A stretch of 55,945 bases of DNA from Fibrobacter sp. GTDB taxonomy: Bacteria; Fibrobacterota; Fibrobacteria; Fibrobacterales; Fibrobacteraceae. Under the pieces are notes generated by a model that was given only the letters and a program-made list of their open reading frames with translations, made no database searches and was not told the DNA's origin. Both the position numbers and the translations under genes were made by a program. Of this stretch, positions 8,029-15,842 are shown one piece after another; positions within the stretch are counted from its first letter, which is position 1; each line of letters starts with the position of its first letter. The stretch lies in contig JAGAAW010000075.1 in the NCBI GenBank assembly GCA_017615055.1, positions 1 to 55,945 on the forward strand, in the 5' to 3' direction.

Positions 8029-8458
8029 GAGTAGTCCTTTGGGATAGTTTCCGTTTTTTGGGAAGTCTCTACCCTTATAAACGGAGAAAACGGGAAAATG
8101 AGCCAAAAGCAGGTAATTTTTTTGGGAAAATGGTGTTTTGAAGGGCAAAATCGGTTTTTCTCGGGACAAGACGACGGCTTTTTGAGAAATTTCATCAATT
8201 TTCAGCAAACCACACAACCAATTTCGCAAAAATTATTCAAATTTTCATCAATTTTCCAACACAAAAATTTTAGATTCATCAAAAGTTTACCAAAATCTTC
8301 AACATTTTCAAAAACAAGCTCCACAAAAGAAACAAACTTTATCAAAATTTTTCAAATTTTTTAAGATTTTTTATAAATTCATCTTGCCACAAAAAGCAAA
8401 AACACCTATATTTTGTGCAATCTTTTTAACAGACTTTCAAACTCAACCAGGAAAATCT
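8029..8458. other. Gene-free region between radC and ilvB with a near G-free tract
   Basis: This 430-base gap separates the divergent radC and ilvB. Bases 8029-8200 are G-rich and C-poor on the plus strand. Bases about 8205-8380 are almost free of G and consist of A/T runs with scattered C (repeated TTCAAATTTT and CATCAAAA types). A TATATTTTG box near 8409 could be the ilvB promoter, leaving a leader of about 40 bases. I see no T-box, attenuator peptide or riboswitch fold. Confidence 0.5.
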
Positions 8459-10177
8459 ATGGCAAACAAGACTCTGAGTGGTGCCGAAGTGATTATCGAA
8501 TGCCTCAAGCGCGAAGGCATCGACACGATTTTCGGTTACCCCGGTGGATCCGCCATCCCGATGTTCGACGCGATCCTTGACTCCAATATTAAAGTTGTCC
8601 TTTCCCGCCACGAGCAGGGCGCGACACACATGGCTGACGGCTATGCCCGCCAGACCGGCAAGGTGGGCGTTGCCCTCGTCACGAGTGGCCCCGGTGCAAC
8701 CAATACCTTCACGGGTATCTACACCGCCCTTATGGATTCCAGCCCCATCGTGGTGCTCGCCGCACAGACGACGACCCCGAACCTCGGCAAGGATGCCTTC
8801 CAGGAATGCGACACGAGCGGCATGACGTTCGCGGCCGTCAAGCATTCTTACCTGGTGAAGGATTCCAACGACCTCCCGCGCGTGATGAAGGAAGCATTCC
8901 ACATCGCCCGCACTGGCCGCCCGGGCCCCGTGCTCATTGACCTCCCGAAGGACGTGACCGCAGGCGCATGCACCGCCCCGTTCACCGACCAGATGGACCT
9001 TCCGGGCTACAAGATTCCGAGCTACGCCTCCGCAGAAAGTGTCGAGAAGGCAGCAGAATTCCTCCGCAAGTCCAAGAAGCCGTTGCTTCTCGTGGGCCAC
9101 GGTGCCATGATCAGCGGCGCAAGCCGCCAGGTGCGCGAACTCGCTGAAAAGCTGAACGCCCCGGTATGCTGCACCATGCTTGGTCTCGGCGCCTTCCCCG
9201 TTGATCACGAGCTTTCGCTCGGCATGCTCGGCATGCACGGCACCGTGTACGCAAACAAGGCCGTGCTCGACTGCGACCTGATCCTCTCTATCGGTAGCCG
9301 CTGGGACGACCGCATTACCGGTAAGCTCGACGTGTTCTGCAAGGACGCCATCAAGATGCACATCGATATCGACCCTGCCGAAGAAGGCAAGGTGTTGCAG
9401 CCGGATGTGTTCATGTGCGGCGACGCCAAGCTCGTGCTCGAACAGCTCCTCCCGATGGTGAACAAGCTCGACACCGCCGAATGGGTCAAGACTTGCCAGA
9501 CCTGGAAGAAGCGCTTCCCGCTCACCTACGCGAAGCAGGGCGGGCTCCGCATGCAGCACGTGATTGCGACTGCAAGCGAACTCACGCAGGGCAAGGCCAT
9601 CGTCACGACCGACGTGGGCCAGCACCAGATGTGGGTGGCACAGTTCTTCCATATAAACTATCCGCGTCAGCTGCACTCCAGCGGTGGTGCAGGTACGATG
9701 GGCTTCGGCTTCCCCGCCGCTATCGGTGCCGCATTCGGCAACGAGACTGGCTGGCCGGTGCTCAGCTTCAGCGGTGACGGTGGTTTCCAGATGACGGAAG
9801 CGGAACTCGCTACCGCCGCCATCCACAAGCTCCCCATCAAGATCTTCGTGATGGACAACAAGTACCTCGGCATGGTGCGCCAGTGGCAGGAACTCTTCTA
9901 TGACCACCGCTACTCCAGCGTGGACATGATGGGTAACCCCGACTTCGTGAAGCTCGCTGAAGCCTACGGCATTCCTGGGCTCCGCATCAAGCGCCCCGCC
10001 GATGCCGAACGCGTTATCCAGAAGGCGCTCAGCTACAACGACGGCCCGATTCTCATCCACTGCGAATGCGAAAAGGAAGACAACGTGTTCCCGATGATTC
10101 CGGCAGGTGCCCCGCTTACCGCCATGCTTACGGAAGCACCCAAGGCAAAACTCGAAAAGCCCACGGGATCGACCTAA
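8459..10177 (+). CDS. ilvB: Acetolactate synthase, large subunit
   Basis: The 572-residue catalytic subunit condenses pyruvate with pyruvate or 2-ketobutyrate in branched-chain amino acid synthesis, using thiamine pyrophosphate, Mg and FAD. The start at 8459 follows an AGGA site; upstream in-frame codons lack one. Residue 52 is the catalytic Glu in Ser-Arg-His-Glu-Gln-Gly-Ala. The TPP-binding signature Gly-Asp-Gly-Gly-Phe-x-Met with a downstream Asn is near residue 440. The Gly-Tyr-Pro-Gly-Gly-Ser start of the N-domain is typical of the anabolic enzyme. It is followed after 15 bases by ilvN. Confidence 0.95.
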   Translation: MANKTLSGAEVIIECLKREGIDTIFGYPGGSAIPMFDAILDSNIKVVLSRHEQGATHMADGYARQTGKVGVALVTSGPGATNTFTGIYTALMDSSPIVVLAAQTTTPNLGKDAFQECDTSGMTFAAVKHSYLVKDSNDLPRVMKEAFHIARTGRPGPVLIDLPKDVTAGACTAPFTDQMDLPGYKIPSYASAESVEKAAEFLRKSKKPLLLVGHGAMISGASRQVRELAEKLNAPVCCTMLGLGAFPVDHELSLGMLGMHGTVYANKAVLDCDLILSIGSRWDDRITGKLDVFCKDAIKMHIDIDPAEEGKVLQPDVFMCGDAKLVLEQLLPMVNKLDTAEWVKTCQTWKKRFPLTYAKQGGLRMQHVIATASELTQGKAIVTTDVGQHQMWVAQFFHINYPRQLHSSGGAGTMGFGFPAAIGAAFGNETGWPVLSFSGDGGFQMTEAELATAAIHKLPIKIFVMDNKYLGMVRQWQELFYDHRYSSVDMMGNPDFVKLAEAYGIPGLRIKRPADAERVIQKALSYNDGPILIHCECEKEDNVFPMIPAGAPLTAMLTEAPKAKLEKPTGST

Positions 10178-10192
10178 TAGGAGGACATTACC

Positions 10193-10690
10193 ATGATAAA
10201 AGATATCGCTCATTCTATCAGTCTGTTGGTTGCGAACCGCCCGGGCGTGCTCGTGCGCATCGCGCTCGTGTTCTCCCGCCGTGGCTACAACATTGATTCC
10301 CTCGTGGTCTCCCCCACGCTCGACCCGAACTTCAGCCGCATGAACATCATCGCTCACGGTAACCCCGAGATCCTGATGCAGATCATCAAGCAGCTCGAGA
10401 AGCTCGTGGACGTGGTGCAGGCGAAGGACCATACCGGAACAGATGCCGTCGAGAAGGAACTCGCACTCATCAAGGTGCGTTGCACTCCCGACCAGCGTAC
10501 CGAAATCCTGCAGTTGTGTGACCACTTCCACGCAAACACCGTGGACATGACCGCCACCTCCATGATTATCCAGATTACCGGAAACAGCATGAAGGTCGAC
10601 ACGCTCAAGAGCCTGTTGCAGAAGTTCGAGATTGTCGAGTACATCCGCACGGGCAAGGTCATCATGTTGCGCGGCGAAGATAAGACTTAA
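10193..10690 (+). CDS. ilvN: Acetolactate synthase, small regulatory subunit
   Basis: This 165-residue protein is the regulatory partner of IlvB and normally confers valine feedback inhibition. The N-terminal ACT domain is clear (Leu-Val-Ala-Asn-Arg-Pro-Gly-Val-Leu and Gly-Tyr-Asn-Ile-Asp-Ser-Leu), followed by the C-terminal small-subunit domain with Glu-Tyr-Ile-Arg-Thr-Gly near the end. A strong GGAGG site precedes the ATG. It is the last gene of the ilvBN unit, closed by a terminator at 10764. Confidence 0.95.
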   Translation: MIKDIAHSISLLVANRPGVLVRIALVFSRRGYNIDSLVVSPTLDPNFSRMNIIAHGNPEILMQIIKQLEKLVDVVQAKDHTGTDAVEKELALIKVRCTPDQRTEILQLCDHFHANTVDMTATSMIIQITGNSMKVDTLKSLLQKFEIVEYIRTGKVIMLRGEDKT

Positions 10691-10691
10691 T

Positions 10692-10724
10692 GAAACAAGT
10701 GTCTTCGTGGGCACCTGACGGTGC
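10692..10724 (+). repeat. 33-base hairpin element, copy 1
   Basis: A 33-base sequence that recurs at 41869-41901 with 29 of 33 identical bases and no gaps. It ends in a hairpin GCACC-TGAC-GGTGC; in the other copy the stem is GCGCC/GGCGC, so one base pair differs on both sides. It starts just after the ilvN stop and lies 40 bases before the terminator. Confidence 0.6.
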
Positions 10725-10763
10725 TAAGACAACAAAAGAGGGTTTCGAGCCTTATATGAAACA

Positions 10764-10789
10764 GCCCCCGGTAAAACGGGGGCTTTTTT
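10764..10789 (+). terminator. Terminator of ilvBN
   Basis: A 7-bp stem GCCCCCG/CGGGGGC (10764-10770 and 10777-10783) with a GTAAAA loop is followed by six T. Confidence 0.9.
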
Positions 10790-10861
10790 CGTGCTTTTAC
10801 ATTTTTTAACGGCGCATTTTGGGCAAAATCGCTTATATTTATGTTACGAAGAGGAGAAAAT

Positions 10862-11419
10862 ATGAATATCGAAAAAAGGAAAGTTTCCCAAAGCAAGCCG
10901 CTGTCAACAGCCGCCAAGAGCGCCATTGCCGCTACTCTCGGCCTAGCCGCGTCATTTACACTGAACGCCTGCGACGACAGTTCATCACCGACATCAGGCC
11001 AAGTCGTCTTTCCCGCTGACAGCAGTTCGTCCGAAGAAAACCATGAGCCCCTAGGCGGCGATGTCGGCCCCGAAGACGTCATCCCTCCTGATTCCTCAGA
11101 TTCGCCGGAAACGACAAGCAGTTCAAGCCAGGCAGAACCGACTCCAGAAAGTTCGAGTCAAGTGGAGCCTCCTGCAAGTTCCAGCCAGGTTATCGTAGAT
11201 ATTCCTCAAAGCCACGAGACCTTTAGCAGTTCTGTTCTGGAAGCCCTTTCTTCGTCTAGCCAGGCCGTCCCTACTATGGAAGAAATCGAAAAACTATGCA
11301 ACAATGACCCGTCGGCCGTTTCTGTAGAATACAACAGCCTTTTATATATTTGTCCCGATCATGAAGGAATGATCGCCAGCATGGTCACCACCTTCGAAAA
11401 GACGGATTTGGAAACTTAG
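10862..11419 (+). CDS. Ser-rich lipoprotein, candidate substrate 1 of the adjacent radical SAM maturase
   Basis: A 185-residue protein. GAGGAG precedes the ATG at 10862. It has a basic n-region of about 18 residues, a hydrophobic stretch and a lipobox-like Leu-Asn-Ala-Cys with Cys at residue 37. Then comes Glu-Pro-Leu-Gly-Gly-Asp at about residue 62, a Ser-rich low-complexity linker, and a Val-Asp-Ile-Pro-x-Ser block shared with the next two genes. The C-terminus has two Cys around Val-Glu-Tyr...Leu-Tyr-Ile and ends in Met-Val-Thr-Thr-Phe-Glu-Lys-Thr-Asp. It is the first of three tandem paralogues that run into a radical SAM gene. No function is assigned by homology; a maturase substrate is inferred from position and conserved ends. 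Confidence 0.75.
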   Translation: MNIEKRKVSQSKPLSTAAKSAIAATLGLAASFTLNACDDSSSPTSGQVVFPADSSSSEENHEPLGGDVGPEDVIPPDSSDSPETTSSSSQAEPTPESSSQVEPPASSSQVIVDIPQSHETFSSSVLEALSSSSQAVPTMEEIEKLCNNDPSAVSVEYNSLLYICPDHEGMIASMVTTFEKTDLET

Positions 11420-11420
11420 G

Positions 11421-11449
11421 GAGATCCCCGCTCGGAGGCGGGGATGACA
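11421..11449. repeat. Palindromic repeat between lipoprotein genes 1 and 2
   Basis: GATCCCCGC...GCGGGGATGACA variant of the dispersed element: a perfect 8-bp stem ATCCCCGC (11424-11431) with GCGGGGAT (11438-11445). The same variant occurs inside the cobA-hemD gene at 30065. Confidence 0.7.
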
Positions 11450-11463
11450 AAAGGAGTGTGGTA

Positions 11464-12123
11464 ATGAAAATCGAAAAAAGGAAAATTTCCGGAGGCAAAC
11501 CGCTTTCCGCTACGGCCAAGAGCGCTATCGCGGCAACACTCGGCATGGCGGCTGCTTTCACGCTGAACGCCTGCGATGACAGCTCGTCAGCAAAAGACGA
11601 TGACGTCGAGCCGCTCGGGGGAATTGTCGCGCCTGATGAATATAGAGGGGACCCCGAATCTTCAAGCGAGGCGGTCTCCCCTGCAAGTTCAAGCGAAACA
11701 GCTGAACCCGAAACATCCAGCGAGACGGTTTCACCAGCAAGCAGTTCCAGCAAGACCGTCGATATTCCACTGAGCCAGGAACCCGTCAGCAATTCCCTTA
11801 TGGACGCCATTTCGTCTGCGTTGGAATCGAGCAGTTCCGCCGCAGAACCGACAAGTTCAGAAACCGCTCCCGCTAGTTCTGCTATCGCGCCGGAATCCTC
11901 CAGCGAGACCGTCCAGCCGGGATCATCGTCCGTCACACCGGCCAGTTCGTCCAGTATTAACGGCTGGGGCGATCCTGTCGTCAATCCCTGCGAAGGCGTA
12001 CCGGCCGGCACCGAGGTAGAATATGGAGGACGACTTTATCTTTGCCCCAATAGCAGCAGTTCTGGCGGAGGAATGATGTTCAGCATGATTTCCACTTTTG
12101 AAAGGACTGACATAGAAACTTAA
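11464..12123 (+). CDS. Ser-rich lipoprotein, candidate substrate 2 of the adjacent radical SAM maturase
   Basis: A 219-residue paralogue of the preceding gene. The ATG at 11464 is preferred over a GTG at 11458 because AGGAG lies seven bases before it. The n-region, hydrophobic stretch and Leu-Asn-Ala-Cys (Cys 37) are nearly identical to the neighbours. Glu-Pro-Leu-Gly-Gly follows at about residues 49-53. A long Ser/Glu/Pro linker is interrupted by Val-Asp-Ile-Pro-Leu-Ser-Gln-Glu-Pro-Val. The C-terminal part has Cys-x-x-x-x-x-x-x-x-Val-Glu-Tyr and Leu-Tyr-Leu-Cys-Pro, then Met-Ile-Ser-Thr-Phe-Glu-Arg-Thr-Asp. Only 13 bases separate it from the next gene. Confidence 0.75.
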   Translation: MKIEKRKISGGKPLSATAKSAIAATLGMAAAFTLNACDDSSSAKDDDVEPLGGIVAPDEYRGDPESSSEAVSPASSSETAEPETSSETVSPASSSSKTVDIPLSQEPVSNSLMDAISSALESSSSAAEPTSSETAPASSAIAPESSSETVQPGSSSVTPASSSSINGWGDPVVNPCEGVPAGTEVEYGGRLYLCPNSSSSGGGMMFSMISTFERTDIET

Positions 12124-12136
12124 AGGGAGTGTGGTA

Positions 12137-12796
12137 ATGAAAATCGAAAAGAAGAAAATCACCGGAGACAAGCAGCTCTCCGTCGCTGCCAAGAGCGCCA
12201 TCGCTGCGGCACTTGGCATGGCGGCGGCATTCACGCTGAACGCCTGTGACGACACCTCTTCGGCAAGCAACGAAGAACCCCTGGGCGGCGACATGCCCCC
12301 CGAAGACATCATTCCTCCCGCTTCCTCAGACTCGCCCGAAACGACAAGCAGTTCGAGCGAGTTGGAAAGCACTCCCAGCAGTTCCAGCGAAAAGATTGTC
12401 GACATTCCGCTGAGCCAGGAACCCGTCAGCAGTTCCGTGGAAGAAGCCATATCTTCCCTTATGGAATCAAGTAGTTCCGAGGCGGCTCCGGCAAGTTCAG
12501 CGGTTGCTCCGGAATCCTCGAGCGACGTCGTTCCGCCCGTAAGTTCTGAAGCAGCCCCGACGAGTTCCGAAACCGCAACGTCAAGTTCCTCGTACGCTCA
12601 ATGGGGTCCTATCGGCAGTTCCAGTTCATCGCAGAACGGATGGGTCCAGCCCAGAAGTTCATCGGTAGACTACAGCGAAGAATGCCCCGATAACGACCCG
12701 TACTGCATCAACTACTATTTCTGCAGAGACAATCCATCCGGTTGCATGGCCGGCAGCATGGTCACCACCTTCGAACGTGACGACGTCACAGGATGA
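12137..12796 (+). CDS. Ser-rich lipoprotein, candidate substrate 3 of the adjacent radical SAM maturase
   Basis: A 219-residue third paralogue with Cys 37 in Leu-Asn-Ala-Cys and Glu-Pro-Leu-Gly-Gly-Asp at about 47-52. The linker resembles that of copy 1 (Asp-Ile-Ile-Pro-Pro), while the Val-Asp-Ile-Pro block matches copy 2, so the copies look like products of tandem duplication with exchange. Its C-terminal Cys region differs and has four Cys, but the last residues again read Met-Val-Thr-Thr-Phe-Glu-Arg. Its stop overlaps the maturase start as ATGA, which suggests translational coupling. Confidence 0.75.
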   Translation: MKIEKKKITGDKQLSVAAKSAIAAALGMAAAFTLNACDDTSSASNEEPLGGDMPPEDIIPPASSDSPETTSSSSELESTPSSSSEKIVDIPLSQEPVSSSVEEAISSLMESSSSEAAPASSAVAPESSSDVVPPVSSEAAPTSSETATSSSSYAQWGPIGSSSSSQNGWVQPRSSSVDYSEECPDNDPYCINYYFCRDNPSGCMAGSMVTTFERDDVTG

Positions 12797-13914
12797 ACCT
12801 GATTCTATGCCTTACGGAACAGTGCAACCTGCGCTGTTCCTATTGCTATTACAAGGAAACGCAGGCCGACCGCCATGCGGTTATGGACAATGCGACGATC
12901 GAGCAGGCCATTCGCATAGGTCTTGAGCGCACGCTTGCCTTCGGGCAAAAACACCTGGTTGTCTCGTTCTTCGGCGGGGAACCGCTTTTGCGCAAAGGCG
13001 CCATCTACAACGCCGTCGGGTTTGCAAAGGGATTGGTCGCAAGCGCAATCGAGCAGGGGCGCGCCGGTCACGACTTTCGGCTTGATTTCGTAGTCAATAC
13101 AAACGGAACGCTTTTCGATGACGAATTTCTGGACCTTTGCGAGAGGGAGAATTTCACCATATTCCTTTCGCTCGACGGTCCGGAACACCACCAGGATATC
13201 GCGCGCCGCACCGTAAACAACACCGGCAGTTTCAAGGACATCGAAAGGAACATCCCGAGGCTTATAAAACTCGGGGCCACCGCCCTCAGCACCATCACGC
13301 GCTCACATATCGATACGCTTGCCGAAAGCATCAAGTGGCTGCACACGCAAGGGTTCAAGAGCATTGCGACTGCACTGGATTTTGACGGCAAATGGACCGG
13401 AGAGGATTTCGAGAGGCTCGCCGAACAATACCGCGAGATGGCGCAGTACTGGCTTGAATGCCGCAAGGCTGGCGACAAGTTCTTCCTCGGGACGATTCAG
13501 GATAAAGTAAAATTATTGCTTTCGGGGAAAAGACTCCGGCAATATTCCTGCCACGTTTATGACGGAAACATCGGTGTGGCAACCAACGGGAATATTTTCC
13601 CCTGCTCGCGGTTTATTACCAGCAAGGAGAATGCACCATACCTGCAGGGGAACGTTTTTACCGGGTTTGACGAGGAGGCGTGCAATAGACTTCGCGCATT
13701 CTTCGAAAACGACAAGCAGGAATGCGAAGGCTGCGACATTCGCCACCGCTGCAGCATGCACGAATGCGCGTGCACGTCGTTCTATACCACCGGGCGGCTT
13801 GAGGGCGTATCACCCGAAGTCTGCACGCACGAAAGAATGCTCGTGGAAATCAGCGACAGACTGATTTCGCAGTTTAATACATTACCCGAATCTCGAGAAG
13901 CCCGCAGGGACTAA
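12793..13914 (+). CDS. Radical SAM/SPASM maturase next to Ser-rich lipoproteins
   Basis: A 373-residue radical SAM enzyme. Cys 11, 15 and 18 form the CxxxCxxC motif that binds the SAM 4Fe-4S cluster. Phe-Phe-Gly-Gly-Glu-Pro-Leu and Ser-Leu-Asp-Gly-Pro follow as usual. The C-terminal SPASM region has many Cys (Cys-Glu-Gly-Cys...Cys...Cys-Ala-Cys...Val-Cys-Thr-His-Glu-Arg) for auxiliary clusters, as in sulfatase and peptide maturases. It overlaps the third lipoprotein gene by four bases. From memory, a TIGRFAM-type subfamily of Fibrobacter and Ruminococcus peptide maturases (FibroRumin) may cover it; this was not checked. A second copy lies at 53528-54646. Confidence 0.85.
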   Translation: MNLILCLTEQCNLRCSYCYYKETQADRHAVMDNATIEQAIRIGLERTLAFGQKHLVVSFFGGEPLLRKGAIYNAVGFAKGLVASAIEQGRAGHDFRLDFVVNTNGTLFDDEFLDLCERENFTIFLSLDGPEHHQDIARRTVNNTGSFKDIERNIPRLIKLGATALSTITRSHIDTLAESIKWLHTQGFKSIATALDFDGKWTGEDFERLAEQYREMAQYWLECRKAGDKFFLGTIQDKVKLLLSGKRLRQYSCHVYDGNIGVATNGNIFPCSRFITSKENAPYLQGNVFTGFDEEACNRLRAFFENDKQECEGCDIRHRCSMHECACTSFYTTGRLEGVSPEVCTHERMLVEISDRLISQFNTLPESREARRD

Positions 13915-13916
13915 CA

Positions 13917-14093
13917 GTCACAAGGGCTTCACAGCGCCATCTTTTTGAAAATCTCTGAAATAAACTTCTCGTTTTAAGAATTCCACTCGTTTTTTTTGCA
14001 TAGAGCGCCGTTTTGCAAAGCGAACACTCGAACGAAGTGAATGTGTGAGCGTGCGAAATGACGCTCGAAGCAAACTATATTAACAAGGGAAAT
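13917..14093. other. Gene-free gap with small inverted repeats
   Basis: No coding frame or clear terminator is seen. Near 14020-14075 there are nested short inverted repeats (CACT/AGTG around CGAACGA, and GAGCG/CGCTC), which resemble a dispersed palindromic element of a different type from the ATCC...AGGAT family. Confidence 0.4.
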
Positions 14094-14504
14094 TTAAAAC
14101 CCGAGGACGGCTTCGGAGATTTCGTTCGCCTCGTCAGAGTAGTCGTCGACGAAATCGGCGGTGAACTCGCCCCAGCCTTCACTCTCACCGCAACCTACCC
14201 CGACATCCATCGAAGCCCACTTGAACACGCCATAGACGCGCTCGTAGCGTTCCATCAAGTCGGTAAGGAATTCTTCCGGAAACTCTTCCACAAGGAGGCT
14301 CCCGTCCATCGCGATGAGTTCTTCTTCGGGCAATTCCTCGAAACGGCACTCGTACTCGTCGACCATCACGTCGTTGACGGTATACCAGTCTCCCGTATCC
14401 TCGCTGGGCAAGTCCGCTTCCGGGAACTGCTCCATAATCTCGTCCCATATCTGGGCAAGTTCGGCATGGCTCCCGATAAAGCGCATCAAGAATCTCGTTT
14501 CCAT
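14094..14504 (-). CDS. Acidic protein of unknown function at the end of the stator operon
   Basis: A 136-residue, strongly acidic soluble protein, rich in Glu and Asp and aromatic residues. The ATG at 14504 is chosen because GGAGG lies just before it. I do not recognise the family; no signal peptide or membrane segment is seen. It lies 40 bases after the previous gene on the same strand, so it is probably the last gene of the ahbD-tadA-stator operon, or has its own transcript. Confidence 0.6.
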   Translation of the reverse strand: METRFLMRFIGSHAELAQIWDEIMEQFPEADLPSEDTGDWYTVNDVMVDEYECRFEELPEEELIAMDGSLLVEEFPEEFLTDLMERYERVYGVFKWASMDVGVGCGESEGWGEFTADFVDDYSDEANEISEAVLGF

Positions 14505-14544
14505 AATTCCTCCCACCTTTAGCGCAGTTCACCCGCGCATATCC

Positions 14545-15201
14545 CTACTTCTTGTCCTGCGGCACGAGCCTTTCCACAATGCGGAACAGGTCGTTGTAGA
14601 TATCCAGAAAGTCTTCCACCCAAATCGGGTCGCGTTCACCCACCACCTGGAACGTTTCTTCCAGCGTATGGCGGGCATTGTACGGGCCCACGAGCGTGCC
14701 CGCGGGCTGCACGAAGGAGCCGGAACGGTAATCGCTGGAGGCAAGGCGCGCCCTGTACGAGCGGCGCAAGCGTGCAATGAGCGCACTGCGGAGCGCAAGC
14801 AATTCCTGGTGCGCCTCGAGAATCTTGGATTCCGCAATCCACTTTTCTACCAGGTCAAGGCGGCGCGTAATGGCATCGCGTTCCGTGCTCGGCACGAGCA
14901 TCTTCTTCTCGGTCAGGGTATTCCTGATCTGCGCGATGATACCTCGGAGCATGTCCGCATTCCAGAACACCATCGGATTCTTTTCCGTTGCGGAAGCCTC
15001 TGCAACCTTAGGCGTATGCGTCTCTACCCAGCGCGTTAGTTTGTCCAAAACCAGGCGAGCCTCGGGTTCGCGGTCCACGGCAATATATTCCCCCGCGCGA
15101 GTCAGCAACGACTCGGCGTACGCCATGCGCCAATGCGGCATGGTACCCGTCTTGCGGATAGAATCTATCGATCGCCTTATGGACTCTACGCGTTCCTGCA
15201 T
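14545..15201 (-). CDS. Helical protein of unknown function coupled to the ZorB-like gene
   Basis: A 218-residue, basic, mainly alpha-helical protein without signal peptide or membrane segment. Its start overlaps the stop of the ZorB-like gene as TGATG, so the two are translationally coupled. The centre contains an Arg-rich stretch near Leu-Ile-Ala-Arg-Leu-Arg-Arg-Ser-Tyr-Arg-Ala-Arg. I do not recognise a domain. The tight coupling suggests that it works on the cytoplasmic side of the stator complex; that is inference. Confidence 0.65.
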   Translation of the reverse strand: MQERVESIRRSIDSIRKTGTMPHWRMAYAESLLTRAGEYIAVDREPEARLVLDKLTRWVETHTPKVAEASATEKNPMVFWNADMLRGIIAQIRNTLTEKKMLVPSTERDAITRRLDLVEKWIAESKILEAHQELLALRSALIARLRRSYRARLASSDYRSGSFVQPAGTLVGPYNARHTLEETFQVVGERDPIWVEDFLDIYNDLFRIVERLVPQDKK

Positions 15202-15839
15202 CAGTGCCTGCTTTCAAGTCTAAGCGGTGTCACACCGATTTCCACGCGACGGTTGAGGCGACGATGTTCTTCGGTATCGTTTGGGTACTTGGGCTGGAAT
15301 TCGCCGAAGCCCGCGGCAAAAATACGGTCGGAAGGGAACCCTTCCTTGATAAGCATCTTCACCACGTTCACGGCACGTTCAGTAGAGAGGTTCCAGTTCG
15401 TGTACGTGGTAGAACCGCTAAACGGAATGTCATCGGTAAAACCGCTCACCATAATCACGTCACCCGTATCGAGCGCGTCGAGCAAGCCCTTGCTGATCCC
15501 CTTGATAACGCCCTCGCCCTCCGTAGTCAGCTTGGCGCCGTTGGTCGGGAACAGGAAGGATGCCTGAATCTGGATCTTGCCATCTTCAAGCGCAATAAGT
15601 CCCGCCTCGATAGAGGTCTGCAAGCTCTTCGCCAGCAGTGCATTGCGTTCGGCGGCAATTTTCCGCATTTCTTCTTGACAGCTCAAGACCTCTTCCTCGG
15701 TGCGGGTAAGGTCTTCCGCCTTCTGCTCCTTGAGGGTAGCCATGGCAACGAACGCAAGGATGAATAGCGACACGAGCGCGATGCCCAAGTCGGTATAGGC
15801 CATCCAGGGATTGCTGCCTTCTTCGCGACGTAAGCGCAT
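15201..15839 (-). CDS. ZorB/MotB-like stator subunit with OmpA domain
   Basis: A 212-residue protein with one membrane helix (about residues 17-35) preceded by Asn-Pro-Trp-Met-Ala-Tyr-Thr-Asp; Asp 17 sits where MotB, ExbD and ZorB carry the ion-binding Asp. A helical linker runs to about residue 80. The C-terminal half is an OmpA/MotB peptidoglycan-binding domain with Gly-Phe-Thr-Asp, a Leu-Ser-Thr-Glu-Arg-Ala block and Leu-Asn-Arg-Arg-Val-Glu-Ile. It lies three bases after the ZorA-like gene. Together they are expected to form an ion channel that is anchored to the cell wall and drives a conformational output. The size and pairing fit ZorB better than flagellar MotB; no flagellar gene is present. 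Confidence 0.85.
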   Translation of the reverse strand: MRLRREEGSNPWMAYTDLGIALVSLFILAFVAMATLKEQKAEDLTRTEEEVLSCQEEMRKIAAERNALLAKSLQTSIEAGLIALEDGKIQIQASFLFPTNGAKLTTEGEGVIKGISKGLLDALDTGDVIMVSGFTDDIPFSGSTTYTNWNLSTERAVNVVKMLIKEGFPSDRIFAAGFGEFQPKYPNDTEEHRRLNRRVEIGVTPLRLESRH

Positions 15840-15842
15840 ACC

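Noticed and set aside
8384..8458. Extended N-terminus of ilvB
   Set aside because: The extra 25 codons lack a ribosome binding site, while AGGA precedes the ATG at 8459, where homology begins.
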